64,000 nt of DNA from an uncultured Lachnospiraceae bacterium (GCA_900542015.1 UQLY01000004.1:124001-188000); one strand, 5' to 3'. Positions 51,337-60,524 are shown, counted from the stretch's first letter. The notes: a model not told the origin generated them from the letters alone. Numbers and translations: made by a program.

Positions 51337-51351
51337 AAGGAGATAGACACA

Positions 51352-51699
51352 ATGAACGAAATTATCAAAGAAATCGAAGCGGCTCAGTTAAAAGAGAACG
51401 TACCTCAGTTTAACGTTGGCGATACCGTGAAAGTATACGGTAAGATCAAAGAAGGTAACCGCGAAAGAATCCAGGTTTTTGAAGGGACTGTTATTAAGAA
51501 ACAGGGCGGAAGCAACAGAGCAACCTTCACGGTAAGAAAAAATTCCAACGGCGTCGGCGTTGAAAAGACCTGGCCTTTACATTCTCCCAATGTTGAGAAG
51601 GTAGAAGTAGTAAGACAGGGTAAAGTAAGACGTGCAAAACTCTACTATTTAAGAGACAGAGTCGGAAAGAAAGCAAAAGTAAAAGAATTAGTAAAATAG
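51352..51699 (+). CDS. rplS: Ribosomal protein L19
   Basis: A 115-residue L19: VPQFNVGDTVKVYGKIKEG, then RIQVFEGTVIKKQGGS, FTVRKNSNGVGVEKTWPLHSP and the C-terminal KLYYLRDRVGKKAK. It sits at the 30S-50S interface. AAGGAGAT precedes the ATG. Own promoter, leader and terminator. Confidence 0.97.
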   Translation: MNEIIKEIEAAQLKENVPQFNVGDTVKVYGKIKEGNRERIQVFEGTVIKKQGGSNRATFTVRKNSNGVGVEKTWPLHSPNVEKVEVVRQGKVRRAKLYYLRDRVGKKAKVKELVK

Positions 51700-51708
51700 T
51701 TCACGATC

Positions 51709-51746
51709 GGGGACAAATACGAAAGTACTTGTCCCCTTGCTTTTTT
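51709..51746 (+). terminator. Intrinsic terminator after rplS
   Basis: GGGGACAAATAC / GTACTTGTCCCC with a GAAA loop (51709-51736), then TTGCTTTTTT. Strong. Confidence 0.88.
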
Positions 51747-51787
51747 ATGTAGTACAATGAAATGGAGAAAAAGATAAAGGAGCGCGT

Positions 51788-52369
51788 ATGGCAAAAAGAA
51801 AAGGTCTGACCTTTTATCAGAAAAAGAAAAAAATCAGTGCTTCTCTTATGAAGGAAATATGGAGTTATGTCTTTTTGGTTATAGCGTCAGTGCTGGTGGC
51901 GTTTGTGCTGGTGTTTTCCGTTGGAATGAAGACCAGCGTGATCGGCGTGTCCATGGAGCCTGCGCTTTATAACGGGCAGGAGGTTCTGGTAAACCGGCTG
52001 ATCTATAAACTGGTGTCGCCAAAGAGCGGAGACGTGGTGGTGTTTCTGCCCAACGGGAACCAGAATTCCCACTATTATGTCAAGCGCGTTGTTGCCGAGC
52101 CGGGAGATACGGTCGTGATCAGGGAGGGCGTTTTGTATGTCAACGATGTGCCCTATACAGAGGTGGAATTGGATAAAATTGCAGATCCGGGCATATTGGA
52201 AAATCAACTGACCCTGGAAAAGGATGAATATTTTGTGGTGGGAGATAATATCAACAACAGCGAGGACAGCAGATCGGGGAATATCGGACCTGTCCGCAGC
52301 GATTCAATTGTGGGAAAGGTATGGTTCCATATGGCGAGCTCGGAAAGCAATATGGGATTTGTAGAATAG
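51788..52369 (+). CDS. lepB: Signal peptidase I (first copy)
   Basis: A 193-residue type I signal peptidase of the Gram-positive single-span kind. Membrane helix (SYVFLVIASVLVAFVLVFSV), nucleophile S55 in GVSMEPALYNG, general base K99 in YYVKRVVAEPGD, and box E (VVGDNINNSEDSR) are all present. It removes signal peptides outside the membrane. A second, different copy is encoded after rbgA (53228). Confidence 0.95.
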   Translation: MAKRKGLTFYQKKKKISASLMKEIWSYVFLVIASVLVAFVLVFSVGMKTSVIGVSMEPALYNGQEVLVNRLIYKLVSPKSGDVVVFLPNGNQNSHYYVKRVVAEPGDTVVIREGVLYVNDVPYTEVELDKIADPGILENQLTLEKDEYFVVGDNINNSEDSRSGNIGPVRSDSIVGKVWFHMASSESNMGFVE

Positions 52370-52377
52370 GTGGAGAA

Positions 52378-53235
52378 ATGAATTATCAGTGGTATCCGGG
52401 TCATATGACCAAAGCAAAGCGGATGATGGAAGAAAATATCAAATTGATCGATCTGATGATCGAATTGGTGGATGCCAGGATTCCGTTAAGCAGCCGTAAT
52501 CCGGACATTGACAGGCTGGGGCAGAATAAGGCGAGGCTTGTTTTATTAAACAAGGCGGATCTTGCCGACGCCGGGTGCAACGAGGCGTGGAAAGCGTTTT
52601 TCAAAGAAAAAGGGTATTTTGTGGTCGCGTTAAATTCCCGTACCAGAGAAGGCATGAAGGCAATCAACCCGATTGTGCAGGAAGCATGTAAGGAAAAGAT
52701 CGAGAGAGACCGCAGAAGGGGTATTCTCAACAGACCCGTGCGGGCGATGGTCGTAGGGATTCCCAATGTGGGGAAATCCACCTTTATCAATTCCTTTGCG
52801 GGAAAGGCGTGCGCCAAGACCGGAAATAGGCCGGGGGTAACCAAAGGGAAACAGTGGATTCGTCTGAACAAAAATTTGGAGCTTTTGGATACGCCGGGGA
52901 TTCTCTGGCCGAAGTTTGAGGATCAAAAGGTGGGTATGAGGCTTGCAATGATCGGCTCCATGAATGATGAAATACTGAATATAGAGGAATTATCCATAAA
53001 CCTGATCGGCATTTTAAAGAGGGAGTATGGAGGCGTATTGGAGAAGCGTTACGGCGTCAGTGAAGAATATGATGACGTCAAAGTGCTTGAAGAGATTGCG
53101 AAAAGCCGCAATTGTTATAAAAAAGGCGAAGAGCTGGATTTGCCGAAGGCTTCGGCGATTTTGACGGATGATTTCAGAAGCGGAAGAATCGGCAGGATTA
53201 CTTTGGAAAGACCGGAAGGAAACGAAGTTGAATAA
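52378..53235 (+). CDS. rbgA: RbgA/YlqF, ribosome biogenesis GTPase
   Basis: A 285-residue circularly permuted GTPase: G4 (LNKADLAD) precedes G1 (GIPNVGKSTFINS) and G3 (LLDTPGILWP). The N-terminus NYQWYPGHMTKAKRMM is diagnostic. It is required for 50S assembly. ATG 52378 follows AGGTGGAG. The 3' end overlaps the second signal peptidase gene by eight bases. Confidence 0.95.
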   Translation: MNYQWYPGHMTKAKRMMEENIKLIDLMIELVDARIPLSSRNPDIDRLGQNKARLVLLNKADLADAGCNEAWKAFFKEKGYFVVALNSRTREGMKAINPIVQEACKEKIERDRRRGILNRPVRAMVVGIPNVGKSTFINSFAGKACAKTGNRPGVTKGKQWIRLNKNLELLDTPGILWPKFEDQKVGMRLAMIGSMNDEILNIEELSINLIGILKREYGGVLEKRYGVSEEYDDVKVLEEIAKSRNCYKKGEELDLPKASAILTDDFRSGRIGRITLERPEGNEVE

Positions 53236-53767
53236 GGCGTTAAAAGAGTTTTTAAATACCAGTATTTATATATTGATTGTGTTGCTTCTGACTTACTGCG
53301 TCGTCAATTTTGTAGGGCAGCGGACGGCGGTTATCGGTTCTTCCATGGAACCGACCTTAAGCGACGGGGATAATCTGATTGTAGACAAGATTACATATCG
53401 GATTCGGGAGCCGAAGCGGTTTGAGATTATTGTGTTTCCTTATCAATATGCTTCCGATACTTATTATATCAAGCGGATTATCGGGCTTCCCGGGGAAACG
53501 GTCAGAATTGACAATGAGGGCACGATTTATATCAACGGCGAGGCGCTGGAAGAAAACTACGGAAAGGAAGTCATCCGGGAGGCGGGGCTTGCTTCTGAAG
53601 AGATCGTGCTTGGCGACGACGAATATTTCGTCATGGGGGATAACCGCAACGACAGCGCGGACAGCCGGTTTGTCAGCGTCGGCAATATCAAGCGTGAAAA
53701 TATTATCGGCAGGGCGTGGATCAGGATTTATCCTTTTCAAAAATTCGGAGTATTAAAACATATTTAA
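53228..53767 (+). CDS. lepB: Signal peptidase I (second copy)
   Basis: A 179-residue signal peptidase I. I take TTG 53228 as start (GGAAGGAAA upstream, overlapping the rbgA end); an upstream ATG at 53168 would place 20 residues inside rbgA. Membrane helix TSIYILIVLLLTYCVVNFVG, S39 in GSSMEPTLSDGD, K82 in YYIKRIIGLPGE and MGDNRNDSADSR are present. The two copies share motifs but differ widely elsewhere, suggesting different substrate ranges rather than recent duplication. Confidence 0.93.
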   Translation: MNKALKEFLNTSIYILIVLLLTYCVVNFVGQRTAVIGSSMEPTLSDGDNLIVDKITYRIREPKRFEIIVFPYQYASDTYYIKRIIGLPGETVRIDNEGTIYINGEALEENYGKEVIREAGLASEEIVLGDDEYFVMGDNRNDSADSRFVSVGNIKRENIIGRAWIRIYPFQKFGVLKHI

Positions 53768-53787
53768 GATACCTACGGAGAAAGGTC

Positions 53788-54552
53788 ATGGAAGAAAAGA
53801 TCGGAGCAATCAAAGAAAAGCTGAAAAACTGGGAAGACGCCAGGCTGTCGGAGTTTTTGGAACTTTACGGGGACGATGAAAGAAGCGGTGTGACGGCGTT
53901 GTGCGCCCATGCCGTCAAAAGAATGGCGGCATATGAAAAAGAGCTTGACCGGATAGAGGGCATGAAGGCGTATGAGAAAAAATATGCCGCATATAGCGCT
54001 GTCTGCGGAATAGACGAGGTCGGAAGAGGTCCCCTTGCGGGTCCGGTCGTGGCGGGAGCCGTGATTTTGCCAAAGGACTGCGATATTTTATACTTAAATG
54101 ATTCCAAGAAGCTGACCCCGAAGATGCGGGAACGGTTGTATGACGAGATTATGGAAAAAGCGGTGGCGACCGGTATCGGTTTTGCATCGGAAAAGAGAAT
54201 TGACGAAATCAATATTTTAAATGCAACTTATGAAGCAATGCGCGAGGCTATTGGGAAATGTGAAAAACAACCCGATATATTATTAAACGACGCAGTTACC
54301 ATTCCCGGCGTAGAGATCAGACAGGTGCCGATTATCAAAGGGGACGCAAAAAGCGTGTCCATAGCGGCGGCAAGCATTATTGCCAAGGTCACGAGGGACC
54401 GGCTGATGGTAGAAATGGACGAAAAATATCCGGGCTACGGCTTTGCGTCAAATAAAGGATATGGAAGCAGCGAGCATATAGAAGCGCTGAAAAGGCAGGG
54501 ACCTTGCGATATACATAGGAAAACCTTTATCGGGCATTTTGTGAAAGTATGA
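53788..54552 (+). CDS. rnhB: Ribonuclease HII
   Basis: A 254-residue RNase HII. A helical N-terminal extension of about 70 residues precedes the catalytic domain: GIDEVGRGPLAGPVVAGAVI (DE of the active site), LNDSKKLT, IAAASIIAKVTRD and the C-terminal Asp region MDEKYPGYGFASNKGY. It removes ribonucleotides from DNA. ATG 53788 follows GGAGAAAGG. Same order rbgA-rnhB as B. subtilis. Confidence 0.95.
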   Translation: MEEKIGAIKEKLKNWEDARLSEFLELYGDDERSGVTALCAHAVKRMAAYEKELDRIEGMKAYEKKYAAYSAVCGIDEVGRGPLAGPVVAGAVILPKDCDILYLNDSKKLTPKMRERLYDEIMEKAVATGIGFASEKRIDEINILNATYEAMREAIGKCEKQPDILLNDAVTIPGVEIRQVPIIKGDAKSVSIAAASIIAKVTRDRLMVEMDEKYPGYGFASNKGYGSSEHIEALKRQGPCDIHRKTFIGHFVKV

Positions 54553-54583
54553 GCTTTGCTTGTTTCTATAGATAGGATGGTAC

Positions 54584-56281
54584 ATGAGTTTACAATTATC
54601 CAATTTATTTCAGAATCAAAATAGCGTATCCGGCGTAAATACAGACGTTTCGGGAACGGGAACGCGCGTACCCGTTGACGGCGCGCAGTCAGGTCCCGGC
54701 GGGGCGACGGTAGGAGGAAAGCCTTTGAGCGATTTTGCGCCGGGGAGCAGTCTGACCGGACAGGTCGTTTCCACAGGAAACGGTACGGTAACCATACAGC
54801 TTGCCGATTCGTCTCTGATCTCGGCTTCCTTAAGGGCGGGGATTTCTCTCAATGCGGGGAGCCAGGTTACGTTTCTTGTCAATTCCAACCACAACAATCA
54901 GATGGTGTTAAGCCCGTTATTTACCAATCTTTCCCAAAGTCCTAATGTGGAAAACGCGCTGCGCGCGGCGGAGCTGCCCTTAAATCCCCAAACGGCGGGA
55001 ATGGTGGAAACCATGATGGAGCAGGGCATGAGCATTGATAAAAATTCCCTGCTTGCCATGTACAGGCAGGTGGCGGGCAATCCGGGCATAGATAGTAAAA
55101 CGGTCGTAAAACTGGCGCAGATGGACCTTGCGGTAAACGAATTAAACGCCGGGCAGTTGGAGGCTTACGAAAATCTGAATCATCAGCTCTCAGGCAGTAT
55201 CGGAGAGATTGCGGACGGCTTGCAGCAGGTCTTTGCAAACGCACAAAGCGGTAATATGGACAGCCTGCTGCAGTTGTTTGACGGAATAGCACAATTGTTG
55301 CAAAGCGGAGAGAATGCCGCGTCGCAGACGGTGCTAAACGGCGCGGGTGCGGCGGACGGGAACGGAATCGCCGCGAGAGATCCGGCGCCGGGACAGGGTG
55401 CGGACGGACCGTTGCTGCAGGAAATTTTGGATGAAAAGTCGCTGCAGGAGCTTTCGGGGTTGCTCAAACAGGCGGGAGCCGGCGAAGCGCTGGCGGAACT
55501 GACGGCAAAGGGAGAGATTCCGGCAAAGGAGGTTTTGCAGAATATCAATCAGTTGCTGCAAGACCACGCGGGGACGAAAGCGGAGACGGCGCAGAATCCG
55601 GCGGCGGGAGCGGAAGCGGCGCAGGATAACGGCGCTCTTTGGAAGGAATTGCTGTCGGGACCTGCTATGGGCAGGCTGTTAAAAGAGGTTTTGCAGAGAA
55701 ACTGGATGATGGAGCCGAAGGATGTGGCGGATAAGGAAAAGGTGGACGCCTTTTTTGAACAGCTAAAGTCCCAGACGGGAAAATTAGCGTCGTTTACCGC
55801 CTCCGTCCTCGGAAAGGACGCGGTTCTGACCCAGAGTACGAACCGGCTGGCGCAGAATATCGATTTTCTCAACCAACTGAACCAGACCTTTACCTATGTG
55901 CAGATCCCTTTAAAGATGAACGGACAGAATGCAAACGGGGATCTGTATGTCTATACGAACAAAAAGAATCTGGCGGCAAAGGACGGAAACGTCAGCGCTT
56001 TTTTGCATCTGGACATGGATCATCTGGGAAGCGTGGACGTCTATGTGACCATGGAAAAGCAGAAGGTCAGCACCAATTTTAAAGTACGGGATGATTCCGT
56101 GCTGGATCTGATCGAGGAGCATATCGACTGGCTGAACGAACGGCTGCAAAAACGCGGTTATCTGCTCCATGCGACGGTAGAAAAGCAGGAGGAGGAAACT
56201 TCGGTGCTTCACGAGATGCAAAAGCAGATGGGGCAGCCGGCGCTGCCGATTGCACAGGTTTCTTTTGATGCAAGGGCGTAG
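54584..56281 (+). CDS. FliK-like hook-length-control domain protein (YlqG-like)
   Basis: A 565-residue protein. The N-terminal half is Ser/Gly/Gln-rich with a small beta domain (about 45-115). The middle is Ala/Gly/Gln-rich and helical. The C-terminal part (about 440-545) is a Flg_hook-type domain: YVQIPLKMNGQNANGDLYVY, then LHLDMDHLGSVDVYVTME. The next gene encodes a FlhB-C-like protein, and the same pair (ylqG, ylqH) follows rnhB in B. subtilis. FliK measures hook length and acts on FlhB, so this pair may form a parallel or accessory switch, or serve another export function. Confidence 0.75.
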   Translation: MSLQLSNLFQNQNSVSGVNTDVSGTGTRVPVDGAQSGPGGATVGGKPLSDFAPGSSLTGQVVSTGNGTVTIQLADSSLISASLRAGISLNAGSQVTFLVNSNHNNQMVLSPLFTNLSQSPNVENALRAAELPLNPQTAGMVETMMEQGMSIDKNSLLAMYRQVAGNPGIDSKTVVKLAQMDLAVNELNAGQLEAYENLNHQLSGSIGEIADGLQQVFANAQSGNMDSLLQLFDGIAQLLQSGENAASQTVLNGAGAADGNGIAARDPAPGQGADGPLLQEILDEKSLQELSGLLKQAGAGEALAELTAKGEIPAKEVLQNINQLLQDHAGTKAETAQNPAAGAEAAQDNGALWKELLSGPAMGRLLKEVLQRNWMMEPKDVADKEKVDAFFEQLKSQTGKLASFTASVLGKDAVLTQSTNRLAQNIDFLNQLNQTFTYVQIPLKMNGQNANGDLYVYTNKKNLAAKDGNVSAFLHLDMDHLGSVDVYVTMEKQKVSTNFKVRDDSVLDLIEEHIDWLNERLQKRGYLLHATVEKQEEETSVLHEMQKQMGQPALPIAQVSFDARA

Positions 56282-56291
56282 GAGGGGCAGG

Positions 56292-56585
56292 ATGGAAGAG
56301 AAGAGAAAAAAACCGAAACAGGCGATCGCCTTATCCTATGATCCTTCGGACGACGCGCCGAGAGTTATCGCTTCCGGTACGGGGATTTTGGCGGAAAAGA
56401 TCATTGAGAAGGCAAAGGAAGAGGACATACCGATCCACAAAGACGATCAACTGGCGCAGACCTTATCCAAGCTGGAAATCGGCGATATGATTCCGCCGGA
56501 GCTTTATGAGGTCGTGGCGGAAATCCTTGTATTTGTGGACAGGATGGATAAGATTAAGGAAAAAATGGGAGACAGGAGACCATGA
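56292..56585 (+). CDS. FlhX/YlqH, stand-alone FlhB C-terminal-domain homologue
   Basis: A 97-residue protein from ATG 56292 (GGAGGGGCAGG before it). It matches the cytoplasmic FlhB_C fold: AIALSYDPSDDAPRVIASG aligns with the region after the NPTH cleavage site of FlhB. AEKIIEKAKEEDIPIHKDDQ and DMIPPELYEVVAEIL follow as in FlhB. There is no membrane part and no NPTH motif. In some bacteria FlhX can substitute for the cleaved FlhB C-piece. Overlaps the ABC-F gene by four bases. Confidence 0.85.
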   Translation: MEEKRKKPKQAIALSYDPSDDAPRVIASGTGILAEKIIEKAKEEDIPIHKDDQLAQTLSKLEIGDMIPPELYEVVAEILVFVDRMDKIKEKMGDRRP

Positions 56586-58138
56586 GCATATTAAATGTAG
56601 AGCATCTGACCCACGGCTTCGGAGACAGGGCGATTTTTGAGGATGTATCTTTCCGGCTGTTAAAGGGAGAGCATATCGGACTGGTGGGAGCCAACGGAGA
56701 GGGTAAATCTACTTTTATGAATATCATTACCGGTAAGCTGCAGCCGGACGAAGGAAAGATTGAATGGGCAAAGCATGTGCGGGTAGGCTATCTGGACCAG
56801 CATACGGCGCTGGAAAAGGGAATGACCATAAGGGACGTGCTTTCTTCGGCTTTTTCCTTTTTGTATGAGCTGGAAGCTAAAATGAACGAACTGTACGAAC
56901 TGATAGCGACGGCGGATGAACGGCAGATGGAGGAATATATGGAAGAGGTCGGAACGATTACGGATCTTTTGACCTATCATGACTTTTATCTGATCGACAG
57001 TAAGGTGGAGGAGGTTGCAAGAGCTCTGGGACTGACACAGCTAGGGCTTGATAAGGATGTGACCGATTTAAGCGGCGGGCAGAGGACGAAGGTGCTGTTA
57101 GGAAAGTTACTGTTGGAAAAACCGGATATTCTGCTTCTTGACGAGCCGACGAATTATCTGGACGCGGAGCATATCGAGTGGCTGAAGCGATATCTGATTG
57201 ATTATGAGAACGCGTTTATTCTTATTTCCCACGATATTCCTTTTTTAAACAGCGTCATCAATCTGATTTATCATATGGATCAATTAAAGCTGACCAGATA
57301 TGCAGGGGATTATGACAGGTTTCAGGAAGCTTATGAAATGAAAAAAGCGCAGTTAGAGGCGGCTTATAACAGGCAGCAGAAGGAAATCGCTGATTTGAAG
57401 GATTTTGTGGCGCGCAATAAGGCGCGGGTGTCCACTAGGAATATGGCGATGTCCAGACAAAAGAAGCTGGATAAGATGGACGTGATCACGCTGGCGGCGG
57501 AAAAGCCGAAGCCGGAATTTTATTTTAAGGAAGCGAGGACTCCGGGAAAATATATTTTTCAGACGAAGGATCTGGTAATCGGTTATGACGAGCCGCTTTC
57601 GGTTCCGCTCAATCTTTCCATGGAGAGAAAGAGCAAAATTGCCCTGATCGGAGCAAATGGAATCGGAAAGTCCACGCTGTTAAAGAGTATATTAGGGCTG
57701 ATACCGCCTGTTTCGGGCTTCGCGCAGTTGGGAGAATATCTTGCCGTCGGTTATTTTGAACAGGAAATGCGGCAGGATATCGATACTACCTGTATAGAAG
57801 AGATCTGGAATGAGTTTCCGGGTTTCAGCCAGTATGAGGTCAGAAGCGCCCTTGCCAAATGCGGGCTGACGACCAAACATATTGAAAGCAAGGTAAAGGT
57901 ATTGAGCGGCGGCGAGCAGGCGAAGGTAAGGCTTTGCAAGATTATGAACAGGGAGAGCAATGTTTTGCTGCTGGACGAACCTACGAATCATCTGGATGCG
58001 GATGCAAAGGCTGAATTAAAACGCGCTCTGACAGAGTACCGTGGCAGCATCCTTATGGTGTGCCACGAGCCGGATTTTTATGAAGACTGGGTAACGGATG
58101 TCTGGGATTGCAGCAAGTGGACGACCAAAACAGTATAA
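56582..58138 (+). CDS. ABC-F family ATPase (ribosome-associated)
   Basis: A 518-residue protein with two ABC domains and no membrane part. First Walker A GANGEGKST, signature LSGGQRTKVLLGKLL and Walker B LLLDEPTNYLD; second Walker A GANGIGKST, signature LSGGEQAKVRLCKIM and LLLDEPTNHLD. A charged interdomain linker (about 240-310) is the P-site tRNA-interaction motif. It is closest in layout to YbiT/YkpA-type translation factors; no evidence for antibiotic resistance. Confidence 0.9.
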   Translation: MSILNVEHLTHGFGDRAIFEDVSFRLLKGEHIGLVGANGEGKSTFMNIITGKLQPDEGKIEWAKHVRVGYLDQHTALEKGMTIRDVLSSAFSFLYELEAKMNELYELIATADERQMEEYMEEVGTITDLLTYHDFYLIDSKVEEVARALGLTQLGLDKDVTDLSGGQRTKVLLGKLLLEKPDILLLDEPTNYLDAEHIEWLKRYLIDYENAFILISHDIPFLNSVINLIYHMDQLKLTRYAGDYDRFQEAYEMKKAQLEAAYNRQQKEIADLKDFVARNKARVSTRNMAMSRQKKLDKMDVITLAAEKPKPEFYFKEARTPGKYIFQTKDLVIGYDEPLSVPLNLSMERKSKIALIGANGIGKSTLLKSILGLIPPVSGFAQLGEYLAVGYFEQEMRQDIDTTCIEEIWNEFPGFSQYEVRSALAKCGLTTKHIESKVKVLSGGEQAKVRLCKIMNRESNVLLLDEPTNHLDADAKAELKRALTEYRGSILMVCHEPDFYEDWVTDVWDCSKWTTKTV

Positions 58139-58154
58139 AATGACGGGAGACCTT

Positions 58155-58172
58155 CCTATGCTATAGCATGGG
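58155..58172. repeat. Short palindrome between the ABC-F and TraX genes
   Basis: A perfect 12-bp palindrome (58158-58169, ATGCTATAGCAT) extended by CC/GG pairs. No T-run follows, so it is not an intrinsic terminator. It could be a protein site. Confidence 0.5.
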
Positions 58173-58199
58173 ATTGTGAGGAAAGTGAGGGAAAAGGGA

Positions 58200-59117
58200 A
58201 TGAGTGAAACAAAAAAGGGCTTAACCGGAAGCACGTTAAAGCTGATTGCGATCGGAGCGATGTTTATCGATCATTTCGGAGCGATTGTATTGGAGCATTA
58301 CCTGATGCTGCATCTTGAAGAGATACAGGCGGGAGACGGAAAACTGATGTCGATTTATATGATCGATATGGTACTGCGGCTGATCGGTCGTTTGGGCTTC
58401 CCGATTTTTTGCTTTTTATTGATCGAGGGATTCGGCTATACGAGAAGCAGGGGAAAATATGCGGCAAGACTTGGTTTGTTTGCGCTGATTTCGGAGGTGC
58501 CCTTTGATCTTGGATTCAACAATCAGATTTTGGAATTTACGTATCAGAATGTATTCTTTACGCTGTTTATCGGTCTGCTGACCATATGGGGGATCGATGC
58601 GTTTTTGAAAAAGGCGGATGAGAAGCTGACGGGAACGGGCGGAGCGGTTTTACGGTTTGTGATAACCGCGGCGATTACAGCCGTGGGCATGGCTGCAGGA
58701 GAGCTTTTGAGAACCGATTATGCGGCGATCGGTGTGGGAACGATCGCAGTTATGTATCTGGCAAAGAAAAACGAAAGGGCGTGGCTTGGGATCATGGGCA
58801 CCGTATCCGTGGCATGTATGGCAATCAGCTATGGCTTTGCCTGGGGATCGTGGATCTTTGGAGGAATCCTGCTGGTTATTTTGCTGATCGTTTTTCTTAC
58901 GGCGGGGAAAAGACCCGGAAACGGCAGAACCCTTGCCGCGGGCTGCGGCGTCCTGACGATAGCGATGTCCGTCGAATTTACATCTTTTGCGACGGTGCCG
59001 ATTGTAGCAAGCTATAACGGACAGCGCGGATGGAAGTTAAAATATGTTTTTTATTTGTTTTATCCGCTGCATATTTTATTTTGGTATTTTGTCAGTGTTT
59101 GTCTGGGAATTTATTAG
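58200..59117 (+). CDS. TraX-family membrane protein
   Basis: A 305-residue protein with about eight hydrophobic segments. It begins with the TraX signature LKLIAIGAMFIDHFGAIVL, with RLIGRLGFPIFCFLLIEGF and a C-terminal YVFYLFYPLHILFWYF. TraX was first named as the F-pilin acetylase; chromosomal homologues in Firmicutes are probable acyltransferases of unknown substrate. ATG 58200 follows GAGGGAAAAGGG. Confidence 0.85.
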   Translation: MSETKKGLTGSTLKLIAIGAMFIDHFGAIVLEHYLMLHLEEIQAGDGKLMSIYMIDMVLRLIGRLGFPIFCFLLIEGFGYTRSRGKYAARLGLFALISEVPFDLGFNNQILEFTYQNVFFTLFIGLLTIWGIDAFLKKADEKLTGTGGAVLRFVITAAITAVGMAAGELLRTDYAAIGVGTIAVMYLAKKNERAWLGIMGTVSVACMAISYGFAWGSWIFGGILLVILLIVFLTAGKRPGNGRTLAAGCGVLTIAMSVEFTSFATVPIVASYNGQRGWKLKYVFYLFYPLHILFWYFVSVCLGIY

Positions 59118-59177
59118 CCTGTATGATCCGGCGCGGGGATGCCGGGAAGTTTCGTGTCTGGAGAGAGAAGGAGCGAA

Positions 59178-59555
59178 ATGAATACAAATTACGGCAGAAA
59201 GCAGAACGACCGACAGATCGGAGCAGTTTATGAGGAAAAGGCATGTGCTTTTCTAAAGGAAAAGGGATTGCGGATTGTGGAAAAGAATTTCCGGGTCAGA
59301 CAGGGAGAAATCGATATTGTGGCGAGGGACCGCGCGACCCTGGTCTTTGTAGAGGTTAAGTATCGCAAAAATGCGGCGAAAGGGCTGCCGGAGGAAGCGG
59401 TGGATTTCAAAAAGCAAAGGCAGATCAGCCGGGTAGCTTTGTTCTATTTATCCTTGCGGCGTTTACCGCTTTCTACGCCATGCCGTTTCGACGTGGTGGC
59501 GATCTGCGGGGAGGAGATCCGCTGGGTCCCCGATGCGTTTCCCTTTATAACCTAG
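59178..59555 (+). CDS. YraN family (UPF0102) nuclease-fold protein
   Basis: A 125-residue protein with a restriction-endonuclease-like core: GAVYEEKACAFLKEKG, then EKNFRVRQGEIDIVARD and VFVEVKYRKN, giving the E..D..ExK active-site pattern. The family is widespread and its role is unproven, probably in DNA recombination or repair. ATG 59178 follows GAGAAGGAGC. It often lies near rnhB/rbgA in Firmicutes. Confidence 0.9.
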   Translation: MNTNYGRKQNDRQIGAVYEEKACAFLKEKGLRIVEKNFRVRQGEIDIVARDRATLVFVEVKYRKNAAKGLPEEAVDFKKQRQISRVALFYLSLRRLPLSTPCRFDVVAICGEEIRWVPDAFPFIT

Positions 59556-59580
59556 GCGGCGTCAGAGAGGTTTATTGCAA

Positions 59581-60459
59581 ATGGCAATCAAAAAACTAAA
59601 AGCGAGGTTTACGATGTATCCTGTAATCAGAAAAAGTGAGGCAAAAACGCATATGATACAAAATCAGTCCGGCGAAGCGGAATATCTGACTTTTCCCGGG
59701 CTGAGCGAACTTAGCTGTATCCGGCATCTTTTCAGCACGAGGTTGGGCGGCGTCAGCGAAGGAATATATGCTTCCATGAATTTGAGCTTCACAAGGGGAG
59801 ACGAAGAGCGCAGCGTATTGGAAAACTTTGACCGGATCGGAAAGATACTGGGCGTTGGCAGAGAACAGTTTGTCTTATCCCATCAGACCCATACGGATCA
59901 TATCCGGATTGTTACAAAGGAAGATGCGGGCTGCGGGCTGACAAAGCCCTTGGCTTATGAAAATATTGACGGGCTGATTACAAAAGAAAAGGGATTGGTG
60001 CTGTCCACCTTTTACGCGGACTGCGTACCGATCTATCTGGCAGATCCGGTAAAGGAGGTCATCGGCTTGTGTCATTCGGGCTGGAAGGGGACCGTAAAGG
60101 AGATCGGGACAAAAACCGTCCGTATGATGCAGGAAAACTTCGGCTGCAATCCGGCGGACATTCACGCAGCCGTTGCTCCGTCCATTTGCCAGGACTGTTA
60201 CGAAGTGAGCGAAGACGTCATAAAAGAAATCCAAAAAACCTTTCAGGAGACTGAAGCGCTTTTCTATCAAAAACCTAACGGCAAATACCAGCTGAATCTA
60301 TGGAAAGCATGCGAACAGACGCTGTTAAAAGCGGGCTTAAACCCCGAAAATATTGAAATAACCGATATCTGTACCTGCTGTAACCCCGACTACCTGTTTT
60401 CCCACCGCGCCTCCCATGGCAAGCGCGGCAATCTGGGTGCCTTCCTGATGCTGGTATAA
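59581..60459 (+). CDS. pgeF: PgeF/YlmD, polyphenol-oxidase-fold purine/peptidoglycan-editing enzyme
   Basis: About 292 residues from ATG 59581; ATG 59614 (after GCGAGG) is an equally good start. The metal-binding signatures are present: LSHQTHTDH, YADCVPIYLAD, HSGWKGTVKEI and a C-terminal CTCCNPDYLFSHRASHGKRG. Members act as purine nucleoside phosphorylase/adenosine deaminase and in E. coli proofread peptidoglycan precursors. Convergent with prs across the palindrome. Confidence 0.9.
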   Translation: MAIKKLKARFTMYPVIRKSEAKTHMIQNQSGEAEYLTFPGLSELSCIRHLFSTRLGGVSEGIYASMNLSFTRGDEERSVLENFDRIGKILGVGREQFVLSHQTHTDHIRIVTKEDAGCGLTKPLAYENIDGLITKEKGLVLSTFYADCVPIYLADPVKEVIGLCHSGWKGTVKEIGTKTVRMMQENFGCNPADIHAAVAPSICQDCYEVSEDVIKEIQKTFQETEALFYQKPNGKYQLNLWKACEQTLLKAGLNPENIEITDICTCCNPDYLFSHRASHGKRGNLGAFLMLV

Positions 60460-60524
60460 CATATAAAATCCCTGGCAGCGTGTAAACAAACACAGAGGGA
60501 AAGAAAAAAGGTTGCCAAAAAACA

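Noticed and set aside
56582..58138. Antibiotic-resistance ABC-F protein
   Set aside because: Layout is that of housekeeping YbiT/YkpA-type factors; no leader peptide or resistance context is present.
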